NCBI RefSeq assembly: GCF_000803265.1
Contig: NW_014575406.1
Span: 164,602 to 228,601, forward strand
DNA: 64,000 nt
Direction of reading: 5' to 3'
From: Ordospora colligata OC4
Lineage: Eukaryota > Microsporidia > Ordosporidae
Part shown: one piece after another, positions 1 to 9,079 of the stretch
Layout: each line of letters begins with the position of its first letter
Position numbering within the stretch: position 1 is the first letter of the stretch
Notes under the pieces: model-generated
Told to the model about the DNA's origin: nothing
The model's input: the letters and a program-made list of their open reading frames with translations, nothing else
Databases searched by the model: none
Made by a program: the position numbers and the translations under genes

Positions 1-59
1 GTCTTTTATGCAGGCACTGCAGTAGATCTTACTCAGCTATGCAAATGAATGCTGATACA

Positions 60-647
60 TCAATCACGCTTATCGTCAGAAACATAGAATATGCTGATCG
101 CACCTTGTTCAGAACTTAGTCTAAGCTTGTAAACGCCTTTTTCAAGCCTTGGATACTCCATTGTTGTTTCAGAAGGCGCCTTTACTGCAAATACAAGACT
201 GTCACTCAATGAAGAAAGTCCTTGAAGGTCTGCGTATGTAACATATGCATTTGCAAGATTTTTTTCAGATTCAGAAAGCAAAGAGATTTCTTCATTCAGA
301 TCATTCAGGATATCATCCAGATCCTTTTCATTAGATGCATTCTTATTGCTCTTATTGTTTCTTCCACTGTTTTCTTCTTCATCCTCACTGATATACTTGT
401 TGATGTTTCCGCCGATCCACTTCGCACTGCTCACCGACCACTTGCTCAGCAGTCCAAGTCCTTCCAGCACATTTGTAATGTCATATATGCGCCTCTTACC
501 TACATTCAGATCTATAGATGCCTGGTGGATGTTTACATTACGATCTGGTGATGCATCAACAAGCTTCAGGAATCTCTTTGTAAGGTTGTACAGAGAGTTT
601 TCTGATCTTGCTGAAGACAGAATATCCGATATCTGCTTCCTTGTCAT
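60..647 (-). CDS. E2F-family transcription factor, minimal form
   Basis: DNA-binding regulator of the G1/S gene programme, acting in the nucleus. Residues about 17-75 form the E2F/DP winged helix, with the family signature RRIYDITNVLEG at about 52-63. A polar, acidic and Asn-rich linker follows, then a short helical stretch (about 110-145) that could be the dimerisation coil, and a beta-rich end (VFAVKAPSE onward) resembling the marked box. At 195 residues it is far shorter than animal or plant E2Fs and has no visible transactivation or pocket-protein-binding tail. I chose the ATG at 647 because CTCCCC lies directly before it, the pattern seen at most genes here; an in-frame ATG at 695 would add 16 unconserved residues. 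It is divergent from prolyl-tRNA synthetase. A DP partner cannot be excluded as its identity, but the signature is E2F-like. Confidence 0.85.
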   Translation of the reverse strand: MTRKQISDILSSARSENSLYNLTKRFLKLVDASPDRNVNIHQASIDLNVGKRRIYDITNVLEGLGLLSKWSVSSAKWIGGNINKYISEDEEENSGRNNKSNKNASNEKDLDDILNDLNEEISLLSESEKNLANAYVTYADLQGLSSLSDSLVFAVKAPSETTMEYPRLEKGVYKLRLSSEQGAISIFYVSDDKRD

Positions 648-740
648 GGGGAGTGAAGTGTGGGTTTTACGGCATATTTGCATTAACGAGGCCATGTATC
701 ATGCATAGCCATGCAATAGCATGATTCTGCAAACCCCATA
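648..740. promoter_or_regulatory. divergent promoter between E2F and prolyl-tRNA synthetase
   Basis: This 93-base gap serves two outward-facing genes. Each start codon has a C-triplet within a few bases upstream on its own strand: CTCCCC before the minus-strand ATG and AACCCC before the plus-strand ATG at 741. No TATA element is obvious to me. Confidence 0.5.
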
Positions 741-2249
741 ATGACTAAGCAAAAGTTTGGTTTGACAGTCAGGAAGGAGCAGGACTTTTCAGAGTGGTAT
801 GTCCAGGTAATAACAAAGGGAGAGATGCTTGACTACTACGAAATAAAAGGATGTTATGTGATGCGCCCAACAAGCCAATTTATCTGGAAATGCATCCAAA
901 GATGGTTTACTGAAAAGATTGAGTGCCTTGGTGTTCAGGAATGCTATTTTCCAATGCTTATTCCAAAGTCAATGCTTGAGAAGGAAAAGGATCATATAAA
1001 AAACTTTTCACCTGAGGTTGCATGGATAACAAAGTGTGGAGACGAAGTACTGGAGGACCCTGTTGCAATTCGTCCTACGTCTGAGACTATCATGTATCCA
1101 TCATTTTCGAAGTGGATCAAGAGCCACAGAGACCTGCCGCTCAAGGTGAACCAATGGTGCAGTGTATTGCGATGGGAGTTACATGGAACACTCCCATTCA
1201 TAAGGGGAAAGGAATTTCTGTGGCAAGAGGGACATACTGTATTTCTGAGTAAAGAGGAGTCTGATGAGGAGGTTGGAACGATCTTGGACCTGTACTCCAG
1301 AATATACTCAGAGCTCCTTGCAGTACCTGTGATAAAAGGAAGGAAGTCTGAGAATGAGAAGTTTGGTGGTGCAGCATACACAACGTCAATTGAAGCATTT
1401 ATACCAGGATCTGGACGTGGCGTTCAGGCTGCAACATCGCACTCTCTAGGCCAGAACTTTTCGAAGATGTTTAACATCAAGGTTGATGCAGATGATGGTC
1501 AAGGCGATGGGCATGTATATGTGTACCAAAACTCATGGGGAATAACAACACGATCGATTGGAATATCAGTGATGATACATTCGGATGATATAGGTCTTGT
1601 TCTTCCACCAAGGGTTGCAATGATACAAGTTGTGATTGTGCCATGTGGAATAACAGCATCTACACCTGAATCAGATGGAAAGATGCTTGATGAGTATGTT
1701 GAAAAGTTGCACAGTCAACTGAAGGATGCAGGTATTCGAGTACATGTTGATAGCAGAAGCAATATAACTGTTGGATTCAAGTTTAACCACTGGGAAATAC
1801 GAGGAGTGCCATTGAGGCTGGAAGTTGGCCCAAAAGACATGCAGAAGAATGAGGTATGTGTTGTAAGAAGAGATACTCGTAATAAGAAGCAAGTGAGTGC
1901 ACACAGAATATCTGAAGTAGTGGCTGATGAAATTGAGATCATGCATTCAGAAATGCTTGCAAAAGCCACTGCAGAGCGAGACAGTAGGATTTCACAGGTG
2001 TACAATTTTGATGAGTTCTTGAGTGCTCTTGACAGCAAGAATATTGTAGTGGCGCCCTGGTGCTGTGATGGAGATTGTGAAATGGAGATCAAATCGAAGA
2101 GCACTAAAGTCGATAGTAATGGGAATGTGGTAGCAACTGGAGCAAAGACACTGTGTATTCCATATGAAGCAGAAGCATGTGATGGGATGAAATGTGTATA
2201 TTGCAATAAGCAAGCCATGAAGCGTACCTTGTTTGGAAGAAGCTATTGA
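741..2249 (+). CDS. prolyl-tRNA synthetase, cytosolic
   Basis: Class II aminoacyl-tRNA synthetase that charges tRNA-Pro with proline in the cytosol. The protein has 502 residues. The class II core includes the motif 2 region (VLRWELHG, then FIRGKEFLWQEGHT) at about 137-165, followed by an anticodon-binding domain. The C-terminal domain is the eukaryotic/archaeal type: paired cysteines (CCDGDC and CVYCNK) that would hold zinc, and a terminal tyrosine (FGRSY), a hallmark of this subfamily. It is free-standing, without the glutamyl-tRNA synthetase fusion or the editing-like N-terminal extension found in some eukaryotes. The start is supported by AACCCC four bases upstream. Confidence 0.97.
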   Translation: MTKQKFGLTVRKEQDFSEWYVQVITKGEMLDYYEIKGCYVMRPTSQFIWKCIQRWFTEKIECLGVQECYFPMLIPKSMLEKEKDHIKNFSPEVAWITKCGDEVLEDPVAIRPTSETIMYPSFSKWIKSHRDLPLKVNQWCSVLRWELHGTLPFIRGKEFLWQEGHTVFLSKEESDEEVGTILDLYSRIYSELLAVPVIKGRKSENEKFGGAAYTTSIEAFIPGSGRGVQAATSHSLGQNFSKMFNIKVDADDGQGDGHVYVYQNSWGITTRSIGISVMIHSDDIGLVLPPRVAMIQVVIVPCGITASTPESDGKMLDEYVEKLHSQLKDAGIRVHVDSRSNITVGFKFNHWEIRGVPLRLEVGPKDMQKNEVCVVRRDTRNKKQVSAHRISEVVADEIEIMHSEMLAKATAERDSRISQVYNFDEFLSALDSKNIVVAPWCCDGDCEMEIKSKSTKVDSNGNVVATGAKTLCIPYEAEACDGMKCVYCNKQAMKRTLFGRSY

Positions 2250-2346
2250 TTCAGGCAAATTATTGTCATCAAGGGAGATATTACAATTAAAGCAGAGCAT
2301 GAAATGCATCTGAACAAATCATTAAATTCCCATTCTTTTAATATTA

Positions 2347-4473
2347 TCAGTCTGAGGCTTGGATGAGTGTGGGTAGAGATTGTTGGGCGCTGCATTTTGA
2401 ATTTGTGTTTATATCGATAGGCTGCTCATTTAGAAGAAGGCAGTTCTCTGGAGTGTGCCCTAAAGGAGTTTGTCTGGTGCTTTTCTTTTCTTTTATAATG
2501 CTTAAGATGCTTTTATAAGACTCTGCGTGAGGCTTGGTAGAGACAATTTCAGATGAGAAGTGCTCTATGAAGTGAATTGCTGCACCATTTGTCCATCCAA
2601 ATCCTCTCTGTAATGTGTACTCGCCTTTTCCACCTGGCTCTCCAACTCTTGTGCAATCATATTTTTCGAATATTCCACGCTTCCTCTCGTCTTGGAATGA
2701 AGTTGAGATAGAAATGTTTCTAAGCAATGCTCTAGCCATGTGCAATGCCATTTCTCGCTCATCTATGCGTTCGAGGAAAAATGTCATGATGTGAACAAGT
2801 GGAGGCCAAACATTCGGATAGTCCCACTGCAAGGGACTGTTCTTGTATGCAGGCCCACTCACAGGCATTCCTCCCTCGTTTCCAAATATCTCATGTGCAA
2901 ACTTATCCAGGATGTCATAAACAGTTGTGTCTGCATCTGCTGGTGGGTTTATGCCATAACACATTGGAATAAGGTTCGAAGCATAGAATCCTGTTGATGT
3001 GTGCATCTTGTCTTCTATGTCGTAATCATTCCAGACGCCTTCCTCACTGTTCCAAAGCACGCTGTTGATTGCCTTTAACCGCCTTGTGCTCATTTCTTTG
3101 AATCGTGCAGCCTCCGATGAGTCAGTTCCTTGTGTGATTTCAAATAGCTTTGAAATAATTAGCTCGTTTGCATACATGATGGCATTGAGATCAACGGGGA
3201 TTCGCTTGGATGTTCGGATTGATGCAGGGTCTGATTTATCCTTAAGCCATCTTGATGAAAAATCCCATCCGGACTCTGATGCAGACTTGATGTCGGTGTA
3301 TGTTTCGCTTTCAGTTCTTCTTGTTCCTCGATCCTCGCGATTGTTTTCTTGTGTAAGCTGCTTATCTTCTCTATATGATTCAGGGCGTGGTGTACTGGAG
3401 CTTACTTTGTATATGTTGAGCAAGTGCTTTCCATCAACATCGATTTCAGTCGATCTATTTGCCATGAAGAAAGAATGTTCCTCAATGGCTGCTTCAAGGC
3501 CTGCAATCATAATATGCTTGATGTCATCCCATGCTATATTCCTATACAGAGCAAAAAGCATCATTGGAAAGTATGGAGGCTGTGTTCTGTTCAGGTAGTA
3601 TGAGCGGAGTCCATTCGGAATGTATCCGTGTTTTCTGATCAGCCCGATAAAGTTCTCAACCATTCCAATTGCAGTCTTATTCATTCCATTATTGAGTAGT
3701 CCTTCAAGTATCCAGTATGTGTCCCAATAATAGCATTCTCGGAACCTGTCTCCAGGGATGATGAATGGATTGTCAACTTTGAGCATTGTTGAGTAGTAGC
3801 CTTGCTTTATTTTATTCTGGACAACATATATGTCTTTCCATGCTTCGTTTAGCTTTTTAGAAAGACTCAACAAGTTTTCAAGTAGTTCATTGTTATCTGT
3901 GCTATTTGAACGTGCATCCTCGAGCTTTTTAATGTATGAAGGCGCATTACAAAACGGCTCATCGTTGATTCCGTTGTCTATGACGAATCTGAAATCCTCA
4001 TGTGATTTTGAAGATACTTTATCGACAAACTGCCAGAAATCCTGCTCTGTTTCAAACTTTTCATTTATAATCATTTCATCAATGCGCTCTGCAGGAAACA
4101 AAAACAGCCTGTCAACAAGTGTTTTGCTGTCTTTGGTAATGTTAAAATCAAATGACGCATCAAGCAGTTTGTTACTCACAGACACGCCATATGAGTTCGT
4201 GTTATTCTCTGTTGCAAATTGTTTTGTATCTACGATGCTGTGATTGTATTCGTTTTCTGCATCATCATTGATATTTGTATTTGCACGCATAAACTCATTT
4301 GAATATGTATTATGCATATATTTCTCGTGATTTGCATTACTCAAGCCAACTGGATATGTGTCAGTGGCCATGCTGGACAATTCCATGTTGCATTTAGATT
4401 TAGACATGTAGTGCAGAATACACGTACCAATACGAGCAAAGGAAAGTACTGTAAGTGTCAACAAGAGCCCCAT
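2347..4473 (-). CDS. trehalase (glycoside hydrolase family 37)
   Basis: Hydrolyses trehalose to two glucose. In microsporidia trehalose breakdown in the spore is thought to raise osmotic pressure at germination (family knowledge). Both trehalase signatures are present: PGDRFRECYYWDTYW at about 240-254 and QWDYPNVWPP at about 549-558. A glycine-rich GGKGEY motif lies near 612 and ESGWDFSSRW near 398-407, which carries the expected catalytic aspartate. The N-terminus has a short hydrophobic stretch (about residues 2-20), so a secreted or membrane-anchored form is possible. Residues about 350-395 are a charged low-complexity insertion and 50-100 are Asn-rich; both are likely disordered. It is divergent from STE24. 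At 708 residues it is near the usual fungal size. Confidence 0.96.
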   Translation of the reverse strand: MGLLLTLTVLSFARIGTCILHYMSKSKCNMELSSMATDTYPVGLSNANHEKYMHNTYSNEFMRANTNINDDAENEYNHSIVDTKQFATENNTNSYGVSVSNKLLDASFDFNITKDSKTLVDRLFLFPAERIDEMIINEKFETEQDFWQFVDKVSSKSHEDFRFVIDNGINDEPFCNAPSYIKKLEDARSNSTDNNELLENLLSLSKKLNEAWKDIYVVQNKIKQGYYSTMLKVDNPFIIPGDRFRECYYWDTYWILEGLLNNGMNKTAIGMVENFIGLIRKHGYIPNGLRSYYLNRTQPPYFPMMLFALYRNIAWDDIKHIMIAGLEAAIEEHSFFMANRSTEIDVDGKHLLNIYKVSSSTPRPESYREDKQLTQENNREDRGTRRTESETYTDIKSASESGWDFSSRWLKDKSDPASIRTSKRIPVDLNAIMYANELIISKLFEITQGTDSSEAARFKEMSTRRLKAINSVLWNSEEGVWNDYDIEDKMHTSTGFYASNLIPMCYGINPPADADTTVYDILDKFAHEIFGNEGGMPVSGPAYKNSPLQWDYPNVWPPLVHIMTFFLERIDEREMALHMARALLRNISISTSFQDERKRGIFEKYDCTRVGEPGGKGEYTLQRGFGWTNGAAIHFIEHFSSEIVSTKPHAESYKSILSIIKEKKSTRQTPLGHTPENCLLLNEQPIDINTNSKCSAQQSLPTLIQASD

Positions 4474-4601
4474 TCATATGTAAACAATGCATCCTGTAAA
4501 ATCCAAACTTATTTAAGGTTCTGATAAATATCAGGGTGGCTACACAATCGTATGAACATCTACAGGTTTGTATTTATTCGGAGTTCATGCGTAGCCCCGA
4601 A

Positions 4602-5831
4602 ATGATTGAAACGCTGTTGATTGTGACCTGCATTCTCAGCTATGCATTTGTTGTGTACCTGAAGCTCAGGGAGTTGAGGAAACTATCGAAAAAGCCATCT
4701 GAAACCTATCTTAAGCTTGCAAGCATTGAGCAGATAGAAAAGACAAAGGAGTATAACAGAGATAAACAAATTATGTCTATATTTGAGCTTTCTGTTATGC
4801 TTGTGAAGGACATATACTTTATATGGAATAAGGTTATACCTGAAATGTACAACATGTATATGATTGACAAGTGGTATTGGGACATATCGTTTGTGATAGG
4901 ATACATGTATGTGCAGAAGATGTTTGAGGTTCCGTTTGAACTGGTTTCGACATTCTATATAGAAGCAAAACATGGATTCAACAAGACTACGGTGGTTGAG
5001 TTTTTCAAGGATATTGTCAAGACGATGATGGTGATGAGCGTTATCATTGGGCCTTTTTCGTATGTGGTTCTGACTATTATCAGAAGATACTATGAGAGAT
5101 CGTTTTACATTTACCTGTGGGTGGCGGTGGCAGTTTTCCAGATTGTGCTGGTTGTTGTGTATCCGATTGTGATACAGCCATTGTTCAACAAGTTTGAGGA
5201 GATGAAGGATTCTGAGTTGAAGACAAAGATAACGAAGCTTGCAGACAGAGTGGGATTCCGTGCAAACAAGATACTGGTTATGGATGCGTCACTCCGATCG
5301 GGACATTCGAATGCATATTTTGTTGGGATAATGAAGGAGAAGCGGGTTGTTATATATGACACTCTGTTGACCCAGGTCGATGAGGAAGAGATTCTTGCGA
5401 TTCTGTGCCATGAGTTTGGGCATTGGAAGCATGGACACACATTGAAGATGATTTCGTTTGGGCTTCTGGTGCAGCTGCTGTATTTATATTTGCTGAATGT
5501 TCTCTTAAGGTACCAGGATAAGCATGGAATGGTTGGTGTTGAGATGCCACTGATAATACGGTGCCTGTATTTTTTGACGTGTATTTCTGCAATGAGTGTT
5601 CCGATTGACATACTGGGAAACTGTGTGTCAAGGTACTTTGAGCGGCAGGCAGACAGGTTTGCAGTAGCGCTTGGATATGGCAAGGAGCTGCGTTCTGGAC
5701 TTCTGAAGCTGTATGAGAAGAACAATGGAAACATGGATCCTGACCACTTGTATGCAGCAGTGGTTTACAGGCATCCTACAGTGATTGAGAGAATCAGGCT
5801 GATTGATGGTGAGATGAATAAATCCAAGTGA
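4602..5831 (+). CDS. STE24: CAAX prenyl protease 1 (Ste24-type zinc metalloprotease)
   Basis: Multi-pass ER/nuclear-envelope metalloprotease that removes the C-terminal tripeptide of prenylated CAAX proteins. The zinc motif HEFGH sits at about residue 288 of 409, followed downstream by the ERQAD segment that supplies the third ligand. Several hydrophobic membrane segments are visible at the N-terminus, around 150-200 and either side of the HEFGH helix. I place the start at ATG 4602, just after AGCCCC; the frame is open further upstream but only from a GTG. The length fits the family (yeast 453). Mus81 follows after an AT-rich, repeat-bearing gap. Confidence 0.95.
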   Translation: MIETLLIVTCILSYAFVVYLKLRELRKLSKKPSETYLKLASIEQIEKTKEYNRDKQIMSIFELSVMLVKDIYFIWNKVIPEMYNMYMIDKWYWDISFVIGYMYVQKMFEVPFELVSTFYIEAKHGFNKTTVVEFFKDIVKTMMVMSVIIGPFSYVVLTIIRRYYERSFYIYLWVAVAVFQIVLVVVYPIVIQPLFNKFEEMKDSELKTKITKLADRVGFRANKILVMDASLRSGHSNAYFVGIMKEKRVVIYDTLLTQVDEEEILAILCHEFGHWKHGHTLKMISFGLLVQLLYLYLLNVLLRYQDKHGMVGVEMPLIIRCLYFLTCISAMSVPIDILGNCVSRYFERQADRFAVALGYGKELRSGLLKLYEKNNGNMDPDHLYAAVVYRHPTVIERIRLIDGEMNKSK

Positions 5832-5881
5832 TTGTATGGTTGTATGTAATGTATATTAATGGCGAACTAATATTGTAGTTG

Positions 5882-5986
5882 CATGATTGTATTATAAATA
5901 TTAATGCTCTGATTGTATGATTGCATGTAAATGATGAATTAATATTCATGATTGTATTATATGAATACTAATGCTCTGATTGCATG
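5882..5986. repeat. imperfect tandem duplication in AT-rich spacer
   Basis: Two copies of a unit of about 40 bases (CATGATTGTATTATA...ATGCTCTGATTG...) begin at 5882 and 5947, 65 bases apart, with a few substitutions. Shorter GATTG/CATG pieces fill the rest of the gap. No coding potential is seen. Confidence 0.7.
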
Positions 5987-6025
5987 TTATTTTATATGAG
6001 TCCAAGTTTACTACCGTGTTTGTAT

Positions 6026-7465
6026 ATGGAGGGAGAAGAGGATCTGATGCATTCTATAAAACTTGCAGTTGAATCACTTTACAAAGCAGCTTCTCTAAAA
6101 AATATGAAGTCTCGGTACACATATAAGAGAATCTCATCAGAGCTTGCGGTGCTTGGAAGGCCACTGAGCAACATTGATGATTTAAGATCGATAAAGAATG
6201 TGGGAAGCAAGACAATCGATGCAATACGGAGATTTATTGATTCCAAGGCAATAAATGATGTAAAATGCATTGATATGCATCAAGATGGCTCTGATTTAAA
6301 TTCTTTGAATGCGCATGAAGTATTAAAATATACAGAGGCCGATAAGAGCATATGTGAGAGTAATTACATGAGTAAGAACATTAAAAAACGAGACATGAGT
6401 GCAAAGAAGAGCCGAGTGTATATTCCTGGATACAGAACGGGCGGATATGCGATTCTAAAGGCATTGTGGATGAAGGAGGGAAGCACTAAGCATGGAATTG
6501 CACATATTGGCAAGCATTACTGCGACATTGAGTTTGATTTTGCAAGTAGATATTCAGCATGGACATCGATGAAGATGTTGATTAATAGAAGACTGGTGTA
6601 TAAGGAAGGTAAGTCGAGATTTTATCTGACGAATGAAGGCAAAATATTATGTACAACAATGTTTGCAAATACATCGATTGTGGAGGATGTGGAGGATAGT
6701 GTTATTCTTGTTGTGGACACTCGTGAGATCAAGAGCAAGAAGAGCAGGTCTTTTTTCCAGGAATACTTTGAGTCCAAGAGTGTGCGTTATGAGACAAGAG
6801 TGCTTGAGGTTGGAGACTTTATTTGGATTTGTAACGAAAAGTTGTGTGGATGCATTATTGAAAGGAAGCGAGGAAGTGACTTTGTAAGCAGCATTGCAGA
6901 TGGAAGGCTGAAAGAACAGAAAAACAGACTGATGAATAGCGGAATAAGACGGGTTTTCTATCTTGTTGAAGGTCTTAGAGATAGTCACATGAAGAGTGTG
7001 GGAAAGAGAACGGTGATGTCACAACTGATGTCAACAAAGCTTGAAGAGTTTACTGTGATTGAGACACAGGATATCATGGATACGTGTTTGGTTATCTGTG
7101 AGATTGATGCGCAGATACGAAGAAATGCACAGAAGATCGAATGTTGGAAAAGCAAGTTAGACGATATATCAGATGAAAGTGAAGAAGATGAGCTTGAGAT
7201 TAGTTATGGAAGTTTTATTGAAAACAATACAAAGGCAGGCCGAAAAGGACCTGTACACTTTCTGTATATGGCATTGCTGTCAATAAGAGGCATAAGTCAC
7301 CAGAAAGCAAGTGCAATTGCAAATCACTATATGTCTATTGAAGAAATTGCAAGACGCTTGAGTGATGCAAGTGGTGTTGAAGAGCTCCGCATGATTGAGA
7401 TTGATGGAAAGAAGATGACGAGCAGAAATGTTGAGAATGTGATTGAGTATTTTGTAAGAGAATAG
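6026..7465 (+). CDS. MUS81: Mus81-type structure-specific endonuclease subunit
   Basis: Catalytic subunit of the Mus81-Eme1/Mms4 nuclease that cuts branched DNA at stalled forks and recombination intermediates. Domain order is as expected: N-terminal helix-hairpin-helix (KNVGSKTIDAI at about 50-60), a winged-helix segment (about 125-200), the ERCC4 nuclease with VDTREIK and the active-site pair GDFIW ... IERKRGSDF (about 230-350), then an acidic linker and a C-terminal tandem helix-hairpin-helix. The start is uncertain. I prefer ATG 6026 (MEGEEDLM) because residues encoded from the earlier ATGs at 5984 or 5996 look unconserved, and none has a CCC motif close by. No Eme1 partner is in the window. 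Confidence 0.93.
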   Translation: MEGEEDLMHSIKLAVESLYKAASLKNMKSRYTYKRISSELAVLGRPLSNIDDLRSIKNVGSKTIDAIRRFIDSKAINDVKCIDMHQDGSDLNSLNAHEVLKYTEADKSICESNYMSKNIKKRDMSAKKSRVYIPGYRTGGYAILKALWMKEGSTKHGIAHIGKHYCDIEFDFASRYSAWTSMKMLINRRLVYKEGKSRFYLTNEGKILCTTMFANTSIVEDVEDSVILVVDTREIKSKKSRSFFQEYFESKSVRYETRVLEVGDFIWICNEKLCGCIIERKRGSDFVSSIADGRLKEQKNRLMNSGIRRVFYLVEGLRDSHMKSVGKRTVMSQLMSTKLEEFTVIETQDIMDTCLVICEIDAQIRRNAQKIECWKSKLDDISDESEEDELEISYGSFIENNTKAGRKGPVHFLYMALLSIRGISHQKASAIANHYMSIEEIARRLSDASGVEELRMIEIDGKKMTSRNVENVIEYFVRE

Positions 7466-7493
7466 TAATTATTGTAGATATTTTTGGTCCTGA

Positions 7494-7676
7494 ATGAGTG
7501 AGATCAGTGAGAAGCTGAAGGGATTGAAGTTTATGCAAAAAGCGCATAAAAAAAAGGATGAGGAGCGTGAGATTTCGTTTTCAACGCACTTTTGCAAGGG
7601 AGGAGTCTTGAGCTATAATGGAAGCAAGCAGAAGATGAGTGATGGTGATGGACAGAAGAAACCAAAGAATCATTGA
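7494..7676 (+). CDS. MPP6: Mpp6-like exosome cofactor (tentative)
   Basis: A 60-residue basic protein. Its N-terminus (SEKLKGLKFMQKA) resembles the conserved opening motif of MPP6/MPHOSPH6, the small RNA-binding cofactor that links the nuclear exosome core to the Rrp6/Mtr4 machinery. The middle has HFCKGGVLSYNG and the tail is lysine-rich. The normal proteins are two to three times longer, so this would be a stripped version. A CCTGA precedes the ATG. It starts 28 bases after MUS81 and ends just before PFS2. The call rests on one short motif and is tentative; the exosome subunit at 10418 gives mild context. Confidence 0.5.
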   Translation: MSEISEKLKGLKFMQKAHKKKDEEREISFSTHFCKGGVLSYNGSKQKMSDGDGQKKPKNH

Positions 7677-7732
7677 TGCAAAGAGGAGAGAATGGAAGAA
7701 TATGTGTTTATTGAGAAGTGCAAAGCCCTTTG

Positions 7733-8962
7733 ATGAATGAGGAAGGAGTGAACATCAAGGAACTGATTAACGCAAGGTTTCAGAATCCGAAGTTTGTGTA
7801 TGATGGCAAGAGGATGCGAGTGTTACAGGAAAGAAAAGTCGTGGATTATACATCTGGGATATGCACACAGAGGAACAAGCGATGGATTGAGCCACTGCTT
7901 GTCAGCACAGGATTTGACTTGTCAGCACAGATTCTGAACTTGAAGTCGCCTGAACTGTGCTACAATGATGTTTCAAGCTTGATTACCACGAAGATTGAGC
8001 ATGTGAGTGTGAACAAAGTGAAATGTCCGGTGAATGTTGTGAAGTGGACGCCTGACGGGAGAAGACTGATGAGTGGAACAGCCACAGGTGAGTTTACACT
8101 ATGGAATGGATATGGATGTAACTTTGAAACGATTCTGCAGGCTCACGAGTCTCCGGTACGGGGGATGTGCTGGTCTCCATCAGGGTCTTTTTTGATATCT
8201 TCTGACAACTTTGGAATAATAAAGTACTGGCACCCGTCGATGAACAACATTCAGATTATCCAGGGACACACAGAGGCGGTTCGAGATCTTTCATTTTCTC
8301 ACAACGACAGCAAGTTCTGCTCTGCATCTGACGACTCTACAATAAAGATCTGGGATTCAATTGAGGCGAAGGAGGAGTCTGTTCTCAAAGGACACAACTG
8401 GGACGTGAGAGCAGCACAATGGCATAGGTATAAGTCACTAATAGCAAGTGCAGGAAAGGACAATCTTGTCAAGATGTGGGATCCACGGATTGCTGAGGAG
8501 CTGTGCACGCTACATCATCACAAGAACACCATACTTGCACTGAAGTGGATGGGAGATGAGAACTATCTCCTCACGGGAGGAAAAGATCAGGTAATCAAGA
8601 TGATTGATATCAGGACGATGACTGATGTGTTTACATATAAGAACCACAAGAAGGAGGTTACATCGATAGGCATACATCCGAGGATTCCAGATGTGTTTGT
8701 GAGTGGGGGGACAGAAGGAGGGATATACTTCTGGCAGGCATATAATCAAGAGCCGCTGGAAATAATTGATGAGGGGCACGAAGGGACTGTCTGGTCTTTG
8801 GAGTATCATCCTGTGGGACATATGCTGGCTTCTGGATCGGTGGACCAAAGCGTCAGGTTCTGGGTTCGTCCAAGGCCTGATGAGAATGTAGAGCCTACTA
8901 ACGGAGGAATGGCAGATACAGAAAGAATGGCCTACAATGAGGAAACAATACCTGGACTGTGA
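7733..8962 (+). CDS. PFS2: polyadenylation factor subunit Pfs2/WDR33 (WD40)
   Basis: WD40 scaffold of the cleavage and polyadenylation factor, involved in mRNA 3'-end formation. The N-terminus carries the Pfs2/WDR33-specific segment (RKVVDYTSGI), followed by seven WD repeats. Highly characteristic stretches are GEFTLWNGYGCNFETILQAH and SPVRGMCWSPSG at about 100-150. The protein has 409 residues, close to yeast Pfs2 (465), and lacks the long C-terminal extension of animal WDR33. I start at ATG 7733, immediately after AGCCCTTTG; the frame is open upstream only from a GTG. Confidence 0.93.
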   Translation: MNEEGVNIKELINARFQNPKFVYDGKRMRVLQERKVVDYTSGICTQRNKRWIEPLLVSTGFDLSAQILNLKSPELCYNDVSSLITTKIEHVSVNKVKCPVNVVKWTPDGRRLMSGTATGEFTLWNGYGCNFETILQAHESPVRGMCWSPSGSFLISSDNFGIIKYWHPSMNNIQIIQGHTEAVRDLSFSHNDSKFCSASDDSTIKIWDSIEAKEESVLKGHNWDVRAAQWHRYKSLIASAGKDNLVKMWDPRIAEELCTLHHHKNTILALKWMGDENYLLTGGKDQVIKMIDIRTMTDVFTYKNHKKEVTSIGIHPRIPDVFVSGGTEGGIYFWQAYNQEPLEIIDEGHEGTVWSLEYHPVGHMLASGSVDQSVRFWVRPRPDENVEPTNGGMADTERMAYNEETIPGL

Positions 8963-9079
8963 TGAAAGATGGCTGTGATGAGAGTCTTTATGCGATTGAT
9001 GAGTATGATTAAAGAGATAAGATTTTGTTTATTGACTATGCTTATATGTGGTTACAATTTGGAAACAAAAACAATCCTG

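Noticed and set aside
222..708. Plus-strand open frames opposite the E2F gene
   Set aside because: Low-complexity shadows of the conserved minus-strand gene.
5111..5734. Long minus-strand open frame opposite STE24
   Set aside because: Antisense shadow with no family similarity; the plus strand carries the HEFGH protease.
8969..9079. Longer N-terminus for GDI
   Set aside because: The 37 extra residues are hydrophobic and absent from the family; the conserved GDI start lies at 9080.
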